Shown in pieces: positions 22,063 to 31,485 of a stretch of DNA of 64,000 nucleotides. A model generated the notes under the pieces. The model worked only from the letters and a program-made list of their open reading frames with translations, was not told where the DNA came from and made no database searches. This DNA comes from Cupriavidus sp. EM10. Its GTDB lineage: Bacteria; Pseudomonadota; Gammaproteobacteria; Burkholderiales; Burkholderiaceae. The stretch is from NCBI RefSeq assembly GCF_018729255.1, contig NZ_CP076060.1:1116001-1180000 (forward strand), in the 5' to 3' direction. Made by a program: the position numbers and the translations under genes. Position 1 is the first letter of the stretch. Each line of letters begins with the position of its first letter.

Positions 22063-24009
22063 ATGCTCGACGCATATAAGATCGGCACCACTCTGGTCCT
22101 GCACGACATGGTCGGCCCGGCGCTTCTGAGGCTGGCCACCGAGTTCCGGAAACTGGACATCATGGCCGGCAACGTGAACCGGCACCTGGCGGCGATCGAG
22201 AAGCAGGCCGCAGGCATCCGGACCATCTCGCGCGCCAGTGCCACGTTGGCCACCAGCATGAGCAAGGCCAATATCGAGGCCGCCACGCTCGCCAAGAACA
22301 TCAACGCAATCCACGCGGCCAGCGCGGCAGCCCAACGCACCGCGGCGATGGGCGCATTCGGTACGTTTGGCCCCGGTGGGCGCGGTCCGGGTGGGCGTGG
22401 CCCGTCTCTTCCGAACCCTGGCGGGATCATTCCGATGCCGATGCGCCCTCGCTATGGCGGCGGGCGGCCGGCGGCCGGTGGTGGCGGTTTCGGCGGTGGC
22501 CACGGCGGCAACAACGTGCACGTCGGCCCGAACGGGTTCGGCGTGGGCGCCATCGGCATGGGCTTGCCTGGCGGCATGCTAGCGCCTGCCGCAGCGACAT
22601 TCGGGACCCTGTACGCGGGCAAGAAGCTCTACGACGCTGCCAAGGACTACGAAACGGCCGCCGCACGCTTCAAGATGCTGAACCTCGGCGAAGCTGTCGA
22701 CAAGGACGCTGACAAGTTTGCACGCGGCACCAGGGTGTTCGGAGCATCGAGCACGGCGCTCATGGAGACCCTTCGCGAATCTGTCGGCATGTTCGGCGGG
22801 ATGGACGTCGCTAAACAGGTCGCTCCGACCATCGCAGCGCTGAACGCCGCGAACTCAGGCCTTTTCGGCGGAAAGATCGGCTCCATCGATGAGGGTGCCG
22901 CGCGCTCCGTCAAGCGATTCAACGACATGCGCGGGAAGACCAACAACGCGAAGGAATTCCTCGCAGGTCTGGATCTCGCGCAGCGTATGGTGACCGGATC
23001 CGGTGGCGCGATTAACTTCGGCGACCTCGAGCAGTTCGCCAAGACCGGCGGCGCGGCTTTCAAGGGCCTGAGTGACCAGGGCATCATGAACCTGGCGACG
23101 CTCATGCAGGAGCAAGGCGGCGCGCGCACTGGTACCGCGCTGATGTCGCTGTACCAGAACCTTGTCGCCGGCCGCACGCCGAAGAAGACGATGGCGGCGC
23201 TGGTAGACGCTGGTCTGGCGGATGTCGGAGAAGTCACCAGCGGTAGCGTTGGCGGCAAGACGATCAAGTCCACCGTTTTGCGGAACATCAAAGACGAACA
23301 GATGCTTCGAGAAGACCCGGCGGGCTGGCTCATGAAATACGCCACAGCAGCCGCCGAACGTGCCGGCGCGAAGTCTGATTCCGAAAAGATCGGGTTCATC
23401 AACAACCTGCTGTCCAACCGCCAGGCCTCGAACATGGGTGCCAACTTCACCACGCAGCAGGCGCAGGCGCTGCGTGATGCAAATCTGGTGAAGAACGCCA
23501 AAGGCACGCAAGGCACAATCGACCAGTTCAAGAACACCGCAGGGGGCGCCGAGGCCGACTTCTTGGCCGCCTGGGAGTCGCTCAAGACCGAAATGGGGCG
23601 TGGTGTGCTGCCGCAGGTCACGAAGGTCTTGAACGCTGGCACCGAGTTCTTCCGGTCGATCAACGACTGGGGTCAGAAGAACGCCGGGATGATCCAGCAG
23701 ATGCAATCCGCTGGCACTCCGTTCGGCAACCCATTCGCGAACTTCGGTCTGGGAAGTGGAGGCAATGCGGGGTGGTTGTACAGGCAGGCAAAAGCGCTAA
23801 TCACCGGCGGCGGTGATTCGATGGCGGCCGCCAATCCCGTCAGCGGAGGCAGTCAAGCGCCGGTGCAGGTCAACAGCACCATCAAGATCGACAGCCGCGT
23901 CGTCGCGGAAGCGGTCACATGGCACCAGGGGCGCGAAATGTCGAGGCCGCAGACGGGTTCGTCCACGTTCGACACCGGAATGGCCATGCGGCCGCCGGCA
24001 CTGAGATAA
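22063..24009 (+). CDS. Tape measure protein
   Basis: A 648-residue protein that sets tail length. Helical N-terminus (KLDIMAGNVNRHLAAIEKQA), a Gly/Pro-rich stretch at 100-155, a hydrophobic segment near 165-190 (GMGLPGGMLAPAAATFG), then a large helical region. It is shorter than usual for a contractile tail, which predicts a short tail. The C-terminal end (STIKIDSRVVAEAV) resembles tape-measure ends. Confidence 0.8.
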   Translation: MLDAYKIGTTLVLHDMVGPALLRLATEFRKLDIMAGNVNRHLAAIEKQAAGIRTISRASATLATSMSKANIEAATLAKNINAIHAASAAAQRTAAMGAFGTFGPGGRGPGGRGPSLPNPGGIIPMPMRPRYGGGRPAAGGGGFGGGHGGNNVHVGPNGFGVGAIGMGLPGGMLAPAAATFGTLYAGKKLYDAAKDYETAAARFKMLNLGEAVDKDADKFARGTRVFGASSTALMETLRESVGMFGGMDVAKQVAPTIAALNAANSGLFGGKIGSIDEGAARSVKRFNDMRGKTNNAKEFLAGLDLAQRMVTGSGGAINFGDLEQFAKTGGAAFKGLSDQGIMNLATLMQEQGGARTGTALMSLYQNLVAGRTPKKTMAALVDAGLADVGEVTSGSVGGKTIKSTVLRNIKDEQMLREDPAGWLMKYATAAAERAGAKSDSEKIGFINNLLSNRQASNMGANFTTQQAQALRDANLVKNAKGTQGTIDQFKNTAGGAEADFLAAWESLKTEMGRGVLPQVTKVLNAGTEFFRSINDWGQKNAGMIQQMQSAGTPFGNPFANFGLGSGGNAGWLYRQAKALITGGGDSMAAANPVSGGSQAPVQVNSTIKIDSRVVAEAVTWHQGREMSRPQTGSSTFDTGMAMRPPALR

Positions 24010-24013
24010 CCAA

Positions 24014-24976
24014 ATGGCGGATGTCGTTCTGAAACTCGGGGATTTCACCTTCCAAGGTAACGAGATCCCCGAGTCGATCTCCTTTGGGGGAGAGCAAGCG
24101 CTCGCAGTCCACCGAATGGTCGGCGGCGTCAAGCAGGTCGACGCCATGGGCGACTTCATCGCGCCGATCGGGTGGACCGGGTGGCTTGAGGGAAAGGATG
24201 CAATGTCTCGCGCTCGGCAACTGCGCGACATGCGCGCGGCTGGTGTGGCGCTAGTCCTGTCGTGGTCCGAACTGCAGTACGCAGTGCTAATCAAGGAATT
24301 CGATCCGGATTTCCGCCGCTTCTACAAGATTCCGTACCGGATCGTGTGCGAGGTGATCGAAGATCTGACCCTGTCGACGGCTGGCAGCGGAGACCTAAGC
24401 ATCGATGACCTGATCAACGGTGACGTTGGGTCGATGAACGACCTGGCTGGACAGATCGGCGACATCTCGCTCAGCGGCCTAATGAGCACGGTCAATTCGG
24501 CGGTTCAAAGCGTTTCCAGCTTCGCGAACGCGGCTCAGTCGACCCTGAACAGTGTGCTGCAGCCATTGGCGGCGGTCAGAACGCAGGTCGGAACGCTGAT
24601 CGCTCAGGCGAACAACACACTTGTGAACGTCACGACGCTTGGCGGAATTCTGCCAAACAACCCGATTGCTCAGCAGGTCCAGAAGATGTCAAGCCAGATC
24701 GTCGCTGCGCAGCAGTTGCCAGTGCTGGTCGCCATGGACCGCACGGTCGGCCGGGTGCAGATGAACATCGGTTCGATTTACTCGAGCGCCAAGCAGATCA
24801 CGACCGCCGGCGGGAACCTGATGGACTTGGCCGTCAAGGAGTACGGCGACGCAATGGCATGGACAGGGCTGGCGAAGGCCAACCCGCAGTTGAACGGCGA
24901 TCCACAGGTCACCGGCATTCAAACCATCACGGTACCGCCCTCCAAGGACACAGACGGGGGGCTTCTGAACTCATAA
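24014..24976 (+). CDS. Tail/baseplate hub-proximal protein with LysM-like C-terminus
   Basis: A 320-residue protein. Residues 1-115 (LKLGDFTFQGNEIPESISFG) resemble tail-tip proteins in the place of P2 gpU. The last 60 residues (GGNLMDLAVKEYGDAMAWTGLAKANPQL, cut here) form a LysM-like gpX/gp53 module ending in ITVPPS. The two parts are separate genes in P2, so this looks like a fusion. Confidence 0.6.
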   Translation: MADVVLKLGDFTFQGNEIPESISFGGEQALAVHRMVGGVKQVDAMGDFIAPIGWTGWLEGKDAMSRARQLRDMRAAGVALVLSWSELQYAVLIKEFDPDFRRFYKIPYRIVCEVIEDLTLSTAGSGDLSIDDLINGDVGSMNDLAGQIGDISLSGLMSTVNSAVQSVSSFANAAQSTLNSVLQPLAAVRTQVGTLIAQANNTLVNVTTLGGILPNNPIAQQVQKMSSQIVAAQQLPVLVAMDRTVGRVQMNIGSIYSSAKQITTAGGNLMDLAVKEYGDAMAWTGLAKANPQLNGDPQVTGIQTITVPPSKDTDGGLLNS

Positions 24977-24977
24977 G

Positions 24978-26393
24978 ATGCTGAACACGCTTCCTCTACA
25001 GCCCGCTGCTCGCTCGCCGCGGGCTATCGTGAAGGTGGCGGGGGTCATCGTCCCGGCGTGGATCCGGTGGACAGTCGAAAACAACACGTTCTACCAAGCA
25101 GACACGTTCAGGGTCGAGTTCGCGGCCAATGCGCTGCCCGACGAGACGAATGCAAAGTGGTTTTCCGAGCAACAGGAAGCGTTCGTCGAGATTTTCGCGG
25201 GATTCCCGGCTGACCCGAACAACTTCAGCGAGACGGACCTCGATAGCCTGATCTATGGCCGCATCGACGATATCGACTATGACCCCGTCGATGCGAAGAT
25301 CACCGTCAGCGGTCGCGACCTGACGGCGGCGTTCATCGATCGCAAGACCACGATTCAGTATCAGAACCTGACCTCCTCTGAGATTGCTGCGAAGCTGGCG
25401 GTCTCGCACGGTATGTCCGTTGCCGGCCCGGCAACAAAGACTAAGGCGGGCTCGATCTACGCTTATGACCGCGTGAGCCTCACCGATCAGCGGAGCGAAT
25501 GGGATTTACTCACCTGGCTGGCGGCGCAAGAGGGCTTCCAGTGCTACGTGAACGGCAGAACCCTGCACTTTGAGCCGCGCGCAGAGGTGGAAGTCATGGC
25601 ATCCACCTTTGATCGCGAGGCCGTACAGAAGGAATTTGACCAGACGAAGGCCGCGTACGACTCAGAACTGAACAAGTCGATTGCTCTGTACGAGAAAGCC
25701 GCGGCGGCTGCGCGTGCTCGCACCGCTGCGCAGGATGCAGGCGATGCCGTGGCTTCGGCTGCTGCACAGAAGGAAGGGCTGGATGCGCTGGCCCAGGCCG
25801 ACCAAGTCCAGGCAGATGCGAACGCGAAGTACCTCGCGCGCTACAAGGACATGAAGAAGCAACTTGCCGGCCCTGACCCGACGCCTGATTCGCCGAACAT
25901 CTACGAGTTGCGATGGGAGATCGATGAACGCGGTCACCCGCACGCCAACGTGAAGGATTTGCGCATGTCACGCAGCTTGACCGTGGCGAAGGGCGTGACG
26001 GTGGTCGTGCGGTCGTGGAATGCCAAGCAGGCGAAGGCATTCACTGCCTCGTACCCGTCAAAGGCGAAGAGCATTCAGGCGGGAAAGGCATCGCCGTTTG
26101 GGGATACGCAGATCTACAGCATCACACGCGGCGGCCTTGATCAGGATTCGGCGCTGAAGCTGGCGCAGAAGATCCACAAGGAAATCACGCAGCACGAGAT
26201 GAAGCTGCGCGCGGTCCTGCCGGCCGACAACATCCTAAAGCAGACATCGATGGTCCGGCTGACCGGTACCGGGACGGCGTTCGATCAGGACTATTTCATT
26301 GACGGCCTGGCGCGGTCGATGAGCGTCGACAGTGGCTACGAAATGACCATCTCGGCTAAGAACACGAACCCGGAAACGGTGCCATCCATATGA
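24978..26393 (+). CDS. Baseplate hub protein, gpD-like
   Basis: A 471-residue protein with the gpD/late-control-D fold: an N-terminal barrel, YGRIDDIDYDPVDAKITVSGRDL (split here) and WDLLTWLAAQEGFQCYV. A long charged coiled-coil insertion (about 215-300, with AAAAARARTAAQDAG) interrupts the usual order. The C-terminus matches hub proteins that clasp the spike. Confidence 0.75.
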   Translation: MLNTLPLQPAARSPRAIVKVAGVIVPAWIRWTVENNTFYQADTFRVEFAANALPDETNAKWFSEQQEAFVEIFAGFPADPNNFSETDLDSLIYGRIDDIDYDPVDAKITVSGRDLTAAFIDRKTTIQYQNLTSSEIAAKLAVSHGMSVAGPATKTKAGSIYAYDRVSLTDQRSEWDLLTWLAAQEGFQCYVNGRTLHFEPRAEVEVMASTFDREAVQKEFDQTKAAYDSELNKSIALYEKAAAAARARTAAQDAGDAVASAAAQKEGLDALAQADQVQADANAKYLARYKDMKKQLAGPDPTPDSPNIYELRWEIDERGHPHANVKDLRMSRSLTVAKGVTVVVRSWNAKQAKAFTASYPSKAKSIQAGKASPFGDTQIYSITRGGLDQDSALKLAQKIHKEITQHEMKLRAVLPADNILKQTSMVRLTGTGTAFDQDYFIDGLARSMSVDSGYEMTISAKNTNPETVPSI

Positions 26394-27058
26394 TGCAGCA
26401 GGTCCGAAACCAAATTGTGCTGGCAGCCCAGATGGCGAGCTCACAGCGCGCGGAATGCGCTGTTGGAACGGTCACTAGCTATGACCCATCAATCCCAGCT
26501 GCTCGCGTGCGTATCGAACCGGTAGACCCCGACTTTCCCGATAACTCGCTGACCGGTTGGCTGCCTGTCGCGTCGCCATGGGTCGGTGACGGGTGGGGGC
26601 TGGACGCGCCGGTTAGTCCAGGCGATCAAGTCGAGGTGAAGTTCTTTGGGGGCGAGATTGAGAACGGCTACATAAGCGGTCGGTTCTTTAGCGACCAGGT
26701 GCGGCCTACCGGCGCGAAATCAGGTGAGTTTTTCCTGACGCACAAGTCTGGCTCGAAGCTCCAATTCCACAACGATGGCACTGTCACGCTGATCTCGGCG
26801 GGCACGCTCACGAGCCAAGCGCCCCAGTGGAATCACACGGGGCCAATGAATGTCGACGGGACCCTGCAAGTCACCCAGACCATCACCGGGCAGGGCGGTA
26901 TGGCTGTGTCTGGCGATGCGGGTGCCGGCAAGTCGCTGGTGATCACCGGGGATACGAATTTCACCGGGTCAGTCACTGCCAACGGCAAGCATATCGACAA
27001 CACGCACATCCACAGCAACGGAAATGGCGGCGCAAACACGGGAGTTCCTGTCACATGA
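26390..27058 (+). CDS. Baseplate spike protein, gpV/gp45-like
   Basis: A 222-residue protein with an OB-fold start, a repetitive beta-helix middle (GTLQVTQTITGQGGMAVSG) and the H-x-H tip THIHSNGNGGANTG near the end, which binds iron in P2 gpV. It forms the membrane-piercing tip. It overlaps the hub gene by ATGA. Confidence 0.82.
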   Translation: MMQQVRNQIVLAAQMASSQRAECAVGTVTSYDPSIPAARVRIEPVDPDFPDNSLTGWLPVASPWVGDGWGLDAPVSPGDQVEVKFFGGEIENGYISGRFFSDQVRPTGAKSGEFFLTHKSGSKLQFHNDGTVTLISAGTLTSQAPQWNHTGPMNVDGTLQVTQTITGQGGMAVSGDAGAGKSLVITGDTNFTGSVTANGKHIDNTHIHSNGNGGANTGVPVT

Positions 27059-27433
27059 CGCAACAACTCCTCAACGATCTATCGTTGTGGGTCGGCGATG
27101 ACCTCATCGCGTCAGCGACAGGCGATCTCGGTACAGCCAACGCCGACGAGCGCACGAACCAGCGCATCGTTCGCCGACTGGTGACCCGAAGGGCTCCTAT
27201 CTCTTCCACCCCGACTACGGCGCGGGCCTGCCACAGATGATCGGCGACACCGTCGATATTCGGGCGATCACGGGTGAGATCAGGGCTCAGATCCGAATGG
27301 AGGAGGGCGTCGCCCAGACCCCGAGCCACGCATCGACGTCAAGCCCATTCAGGATGGGGTGAGCGTCGGCATCTTCTACACCAGTTCGGCGACGCGCCGG
27401 CCGGTGTCTCTGCAGTTCAATGTGAACAAGTGA
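27055..27433 (+). pseudogene. Baseplate wedge protein, gp25/gpW-like, two frameshifts in this sequence
   Basis: Three frames must be joined to read one protein of about 126 residues: LWVGDDLIASATGDLG, then (shift near 27186-27190, where ACCCCG seems to be ACCCG) GSYLFHPDYGAGLPQMIGD, then (shift near 27322-27326, ACCCCCG read as ACCCCG) PRIDVKPIQDGVSVGIF and a normal stop at 27433. Both losses are one C in a C run. gp25 is needed for sheath assembly, so sequence error is likely. Confidence 0.7.
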
Positions 27434-27434
27434 C

Positions 27435-28577
27435 ATGGCATCCATTCAGACGCAGGACTTCGTGACACTGGTGCGCAACCAGGTCACTGCGGTACAGGGC
27501 TATGCCAAGGTTCTTGTCGACCTGACTGTCGGGTCGATCCTCCGTGCAGTCGTCGAGGCGAATGCTGCGGTGGCGATCTGGCTTCAGAGCCAGATATTGC
27601 AGGTTCTGGCCATCACGCGCGCGTCAACGTCAAGCGGCGCAGATCTCGACTCGTGGGTGGCGGACTTTGGCGTTACGCGCCTAGCTGCCACATACGCAAC
27701 CGGTCAGGTCACCTTTAGCCGTTTCACGTCGACACAGCAGGCGATCGTCCCGGTCACTGCGACTGTCCAGACCGGTGATGGTAGTCAGCAATACTCGGTC
27801 GTGGCCGATACGGCGAACCCGGCGTACAACGCAGCGCTGGCGGGCTACGTTCTTGCAGTTGGCGTCGGCAGCGTGACAGTGCCAGTGGTGGCAGTGGTCG
27901 CCGGTGCGGCAGGCAACGCGATTTCCGGTGCCGTCACGACCATTGCCGGCGCGATCTCCGGTGTCGACACGGTCACCAACGCAGCAGGATTCACCAACGG
28001 CGCCGATGCCGAGTCAGATGCCGCTCTGCGCCCCCGCTTCATCGCCTATGTTCGCAGCCTGTCGAAGGCCACGAAGGATGCTGTCGGCTACGCCATCACT
28101 TCGCTGCAGCAGGGAGTCACGTTTTCGCTTGTTGAAAACCAGACATACGCCGGCGCGGCTCAGATGGGCTATTTCTACGTCGTCGTCGATGACGGCACGG
28201 GGGCGCCGACAGGGACATTCCTCTCGACCGTCTACAACGCCGTTGATGCTGTCCGGCCGCTCACTGTCAGTTTTGGGGTCTTTGCCCCGGTCCTGGTCGG
28301 CGCGTCCGTGACGATGACCGTGGCGGTTGCCGCCGGATACGACGCGGCAGCGACGAAGGCGCTCGTTTCCGATGCCTTGAAGACCTTCATCAACTCGCTG
28401 CTGCGCGATCCGACAACGCAGGTTATGACGCTGCCATACAGCCGCTTGGCGCAGGTGGCCTATGACGCCTCCCCCGGCGTGACAAACGTTACCGGCGTGA
28501 CGCTCAACGGCGGCACGGCCGACCTGACCGCAAACGCAAAGCAGGTCATCAAGTGGTCATCCGTTACGGTGCTCTAA
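27435..28577 (+). CDS. Baseplate J-like wedge protein
   Basis: A 380-residue protein. It shows the gpJ pattern ADLDSWVADFGVTRLAATYATG and NAISGAVTTIAGAISGVDTV, then EDDAxLRxR-like DAALRPRFIAYVRSLSKAT and a C-terminal half with ASPGVTNVTGV. It links the wedge to the sheath start. Confidence 0.85.
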   Translation: MASIQTQDFVTLVRNQVTAVQGYAKVLVDLTVGSILRAVVEANAAVAIWLQSQILQVLAITRASTSSGADLDSWVADFGVTRLAATYATGQVTFSRFTSTQQAIVPVTATVQTGDGSQQYSVVADTANPAYNAALAGYVLAVGVGSVTVPVVAVVAGAAGNAISGAVTTIAGAISGVDTVTNAAGFTNGADAESDAALRPRFIAYVRSLSKATKDAVGYAITSLQQGVTFSLVENQTYAGAAQMGYFYVVVDDGTGAPTGTFLSTVYNAVDAVRPLTVSFGVFAPVLVGASVTMTVAVAAGYDAAATKALVSDALKTFINSLLRDPTTQVMTLPYSRLAQVAYDASPGVTNVTGVTLNGGTADLTANAKQVIKWSSVTVL

Positions 28578-29246
28578 ATGGCGACAGGTGATCAACAGGA
28601 TGTGTACCGCCGCCTGCGAGGGTATCTGCCGCCTTGGTTTGGCGATGAGTCTGATACTCCGCTGATCAATGGCGTGTTGAACGGCCTCGCCTATGTCGGC
28701 GCTTACGTCTACGGGTTGCTGAGCTACGCGAGGCTGCAAACGCGGATCAAGACGGCCACTGATGGCTGGCTAGACATGATCGCGGCCGACTTTTTTGGCG
28801 ATGCTCTGCCGCGCGGGGCCAATCAGTCCGATGAGTCATATCGTGGGCGCATCCTGATCAATCTCTTTCGAGAGAGGGCGACGCGCGCAGGGCTGATCAA
28901 GGTTCTTCAGGATCTGACTGGGCGGACGCCTATCGTTATCGAGCCTACGAGGCCGGCGGACACGGGCGCGTATGGCGGGCCGGCCATTGGCTACGGCGTC
29001 GCTGGCGCCTACGGCTCGATGCTTATGCAGTACCAGGCGTTTGTCACAGCGTTTCGGCCCACAGGCAGTGGTATTCCGCTAGTGGCCGGCTACGGCATCT
29101 CGACAGGTGGGTACGGGCAGCCATCGCGTTCTTCCTACGCATCGATGTCGACGATCCAAGGCTCAGTGACAGATGCGGATATCTACGCCGCAATCGATAG
29201 CGTAAAGCCGGTGGCCACGATCGTGTGGACGCGCATCACAAGCTGA
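28578..29246 (+). CDS. Baseplate/tail protein in gpI position
   Basis: A 222-residue protein following gpJ directly. The N-terminal half (YRRLRGYLPPWFGD, LINGVLNGLAYVGAYVYG, WLDMIAADFFGD) fits wedge proteins that carry the tail fibres; the C-terminal half is Gly/Tyr-rich. It should connect fibres to the baseplate, as P2 gpI does. Confidence 0.65.
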   Translation: MATGDQQDVYRRLRGYLPPWFGDESDTPLINGVLNGLAYVGAYVYGLLSYARLQTRIKTATDGWLDMIAADFFGDALPRGANQSDESYRGRILINLFRERATRAGLIKVLQDLTGRTPIVIEPTRPADTGAYGGPAIGYGVAGAYGSMLMQYQAFVTAFRPTGSGIPLVAGYGISTGGYGQPSRSSYASMSTIQGSVTDADIYAAIDSVKPVATIVWTRITS

Positions 29247-29306
29247 TCAGTAGCAACTCATCCCTTTCTATGGCGCCTCCGGGCGCTATCCTCATTTGGA
29301 GCGCAG

Positions 29307-30950
29307 ATGGATCGCCAGATCGCATATCCTGGGCAAATTCCGCTCGAAGCCGACCTGCTTAACTCGAACAAGTACGCGATGGTCGGGCTGGCCAAGCTTT
29401 CCGCAGCGATTCTCGGTACTGCAACCGTCGTCAACGGCTTGGCATGCGTGCCGACTGGCCCGGCGTCGCTGCAGGTTGTCGTGAACCCGGGTGAGATGTA
29501 CAGCTTGGTGGCCACCGATGCGTCGGCATACTCGTCGCTTTCAGCCGATGCTCACAATATTCTGAAGCAGGGCATTCTGCTCGATGCGGTGACGCTGACA
29601 TGCACGCCGCCTGCTACGGCCGGTCAGAGTATCAACTACCTGATCCAGGCCGCCTATCAGGATTCGGACACCGGCCTCGTTACGCTGCCGTACTACAACG
29701 CGAGCAATCCGTCGCAGGCTTGGTCGGGGCCCGGCAACAGTGGTGCGCAGCAAGCCACCGCCCGTAAGGGGATCGTCAACATCTCGGCTAAGCCTGGAAC
29801 GGCAGCAGCTACCGGCTCGCAGACAACGCCGGCGCCAGATGCTGGATTTACCGGCCTATGGGTAGTGACGGTGGCCAACGGTCAGACGACGATCACGTCG
29901 GTAAACATCGCCCAGGCCGCGAACGCTCCGATTCTTCCGACCGATATCCTGCATGCCATGCAGCAGTCGGCGACCATCGTCGGTGTGGACACTGGCGCAG
30001 CAAATGCGTACGCCGTGAGCTATAACCCCGCCATCACAGGTTTGGCGGATGGGATGGTCCTGTGGTTCAAGGTGAAGACGGCCAACACCGGAGCCTCGAC
30101 GCTGAACGTGAACGGGCTTGGCGCATCGCCGGTCGTTGGCGCCGCCCACAGCGCGCTCCAAGGCGGGGAGATGGTCGTTGGCGGCCGAGCACAGGTCGTT
30201 TGGCGAGCCGACATCAGTTCGTGGGTGCTGGAGAGTTGCACCGGCGCGGCGCTGCAAGTCGCGCCAGCCACGCAGAGCCAGCATGCGATGCAGTTCGGGC
30301 AGGCTGTTGGGCGCTACCTCGGTACCCGTGTGTTCACCGCGAACGGTACCTACACTCCCACGGCTGGGACGAACAGCGTCGTGGTTAGGTTGTGCGGAGG
30401 AGGTGGTGGCGGCGGCGGCACAAATGCCACGGCCGCGGGAAACGTGGCGGTGGCTGGTGGCGGTGGCTCTGGGGCTTACGCGGAAGGTAGGTTTACCTCC
30501 GGATTTTCAGGCGCAATGATTACCATCGGTGCGGGTGGAGTTGGTGGTCCTACCAGTACTAGTGGCGCTGTTGGTGGGGCAACATCGTTTGGGGTGTTGC
30601 TTTCCGCGGGCGGTGGTAGTGGCGGCGCTCCCGGTCCAAATAGCGCGCCGCCTTACTCGCAGTCTGGAGGGAATGGCGCAACGTTTCCCGTATCAGGAAA
30701 CATTCTAAACGTGCAGGGGGGTAACGGCTCATCTTGCAGCGCGTCGTCCACGTCCAGCTTTGTCGCGGGTGGTGGTGGTAGTGGTCCTCTTGGGAATGGA
30801 GCCCCTCCTATCGGTTCAACTACGGCGCCCGGTAACTCAGCGGCGGGTTATGGTGGTGGAGGTGGTGGAGCGGCAACTGGCCCTAGCGGCTCTGGGCAAG
30901 CGGGCGGGGCGGGCGCGCCTGGAGTCATCATCGTCCACGAATATGCATAA
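29307..30950 (+). CDS. Tail fibre protein with Gly-rich C-terminus
   Basis: A 547-residue fibre. The N-terminal 130 residues (DRQIAYPGQIPLEADLLNSN) attach to the baseplate. Residues 345-547 are extremely Gly-rich (GGGGGGGG runs), like phage adhesins with poly-glycine helices, and end in APGVIIVHEYA, a C-terminus common to such tail fibres. It should bind the host surface. A fibre chaperone follows. Confidence 0.75.
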   Translation: MDRQIAYPGQIPLEADLLNSNKYAMVGLAKLSAAILGTATVVNGLACVPTGPASLQVVVNPGEMYSLVATDASAYSSLSADAHNILKQGILLDAVTLTCTPPATAGQSINYLIQAAYQDSDTGLVTLPYYNASNPSQAWSGPGNSGAQQATARKGIVNISAKPGTAAATGSQTTPAPDAGFTGLWVVTVANGQTTITSVNIAQAANAPILPTDILHAMQQSATIVGVDTGAANAYAVSYNPAITGLADGMVLWFKVKTANTGASTLNVNGLGASPVVGAAHSALQGGEMVVGGRAQVVWRADISSWVLESCTGAALQVAPATQSQHAMQFGQAVGRYLGTRVFTANGTYTPTAGTNSVVVRLCGGGGGGGGTNATAAGNVAVAGGGGSGAYAEGRFTSGFSGAMITIGAGGVGGPTSTSGAVGGATSFGVLLSAGGGSGGAPGPNSAPPYSQSGGNGATFPVSGNILNVQGGNGSSCSASSTSSFVAGGGGSGPLGNGAPPIGSTTAPGNSAAGYGGGGGGAATGPSGSGQAGGAGAPGVIIVHEYA

Positions 30951-30958
30951 GGCAAAAC

Positions 30959-31471
30959 ATGAAAACGTACGCTCGTATTGAAGACGCGACAGTAGTGGAA
31001 GTGCTCTCAACCGATGGCAATATCAAGGAGATGTTCCACCCATCCATGAAATGGGTCGACTGCTCAAGTGTCACTGGGTGTGAGGTCGGCTGGCAGTACG
31101 AGTGCGACGTACTCTCTCCGCCTGACGGGCCCTCTATCGCAGAGGCCCGAAATAAGCAAATCGCCATAATCGAGGCGGCATACCGAGAGTCCATCCAACA
31201 GCCAGTCAGCTACATGAGCACCACGTTCCAGGCTGATCTGGATAGCCAGGACATCCTAGCAAAGTCTTTAGTTGCGGGGGCTCTTCCTGACGGTTTCTTC
31301 TGGCTAGACAAAGACAATGCTCAGGTCCCAATGACATTTGCGCAACTTCATGGACTGGCTGGCGCAATAATTGCTCAGGGGCAGGCCGCATTCTATAAGA
31401 AGACGACACTGAAGACACAGATCCGTGCAGCAAACTCCGTTTCGGAGGTGCAAGCAATAATTTGGGTATGA
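30959..31471 (+). CDS. Tail fibre assembly-like protein, DUF4376
   Basis: A 170-residue protein. The C-terminal 100 residues (ARNKQIAIIEAAYRESIQ, then FWLDKDNAQVPMTFAQLHGL) are the DUF4376 domain found right after fibre genes. It probably acts as a fibre chaperone or fibre tip component. It has lower GC than the structural genes, a sign of exchange. Confidence 0.75.
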   Translation: MKTYARIEDATVVEVLSTDGNIKEMFHPSMKWVDCSSVTGCEVGWQYECDVLSPPDGPSIAEARNKQIAIIEAAYRESIQQPVSYMSTTFQADLDSQDILAKSLVAGALPDGFFWLDKDNAQVPMTFAQLHGLAGAIIAQGQAAFYKKTTLKTQIRAANSVSEVQAIIWV

Positions 31472-31485
31472 GCGCGTCGTTTGCT

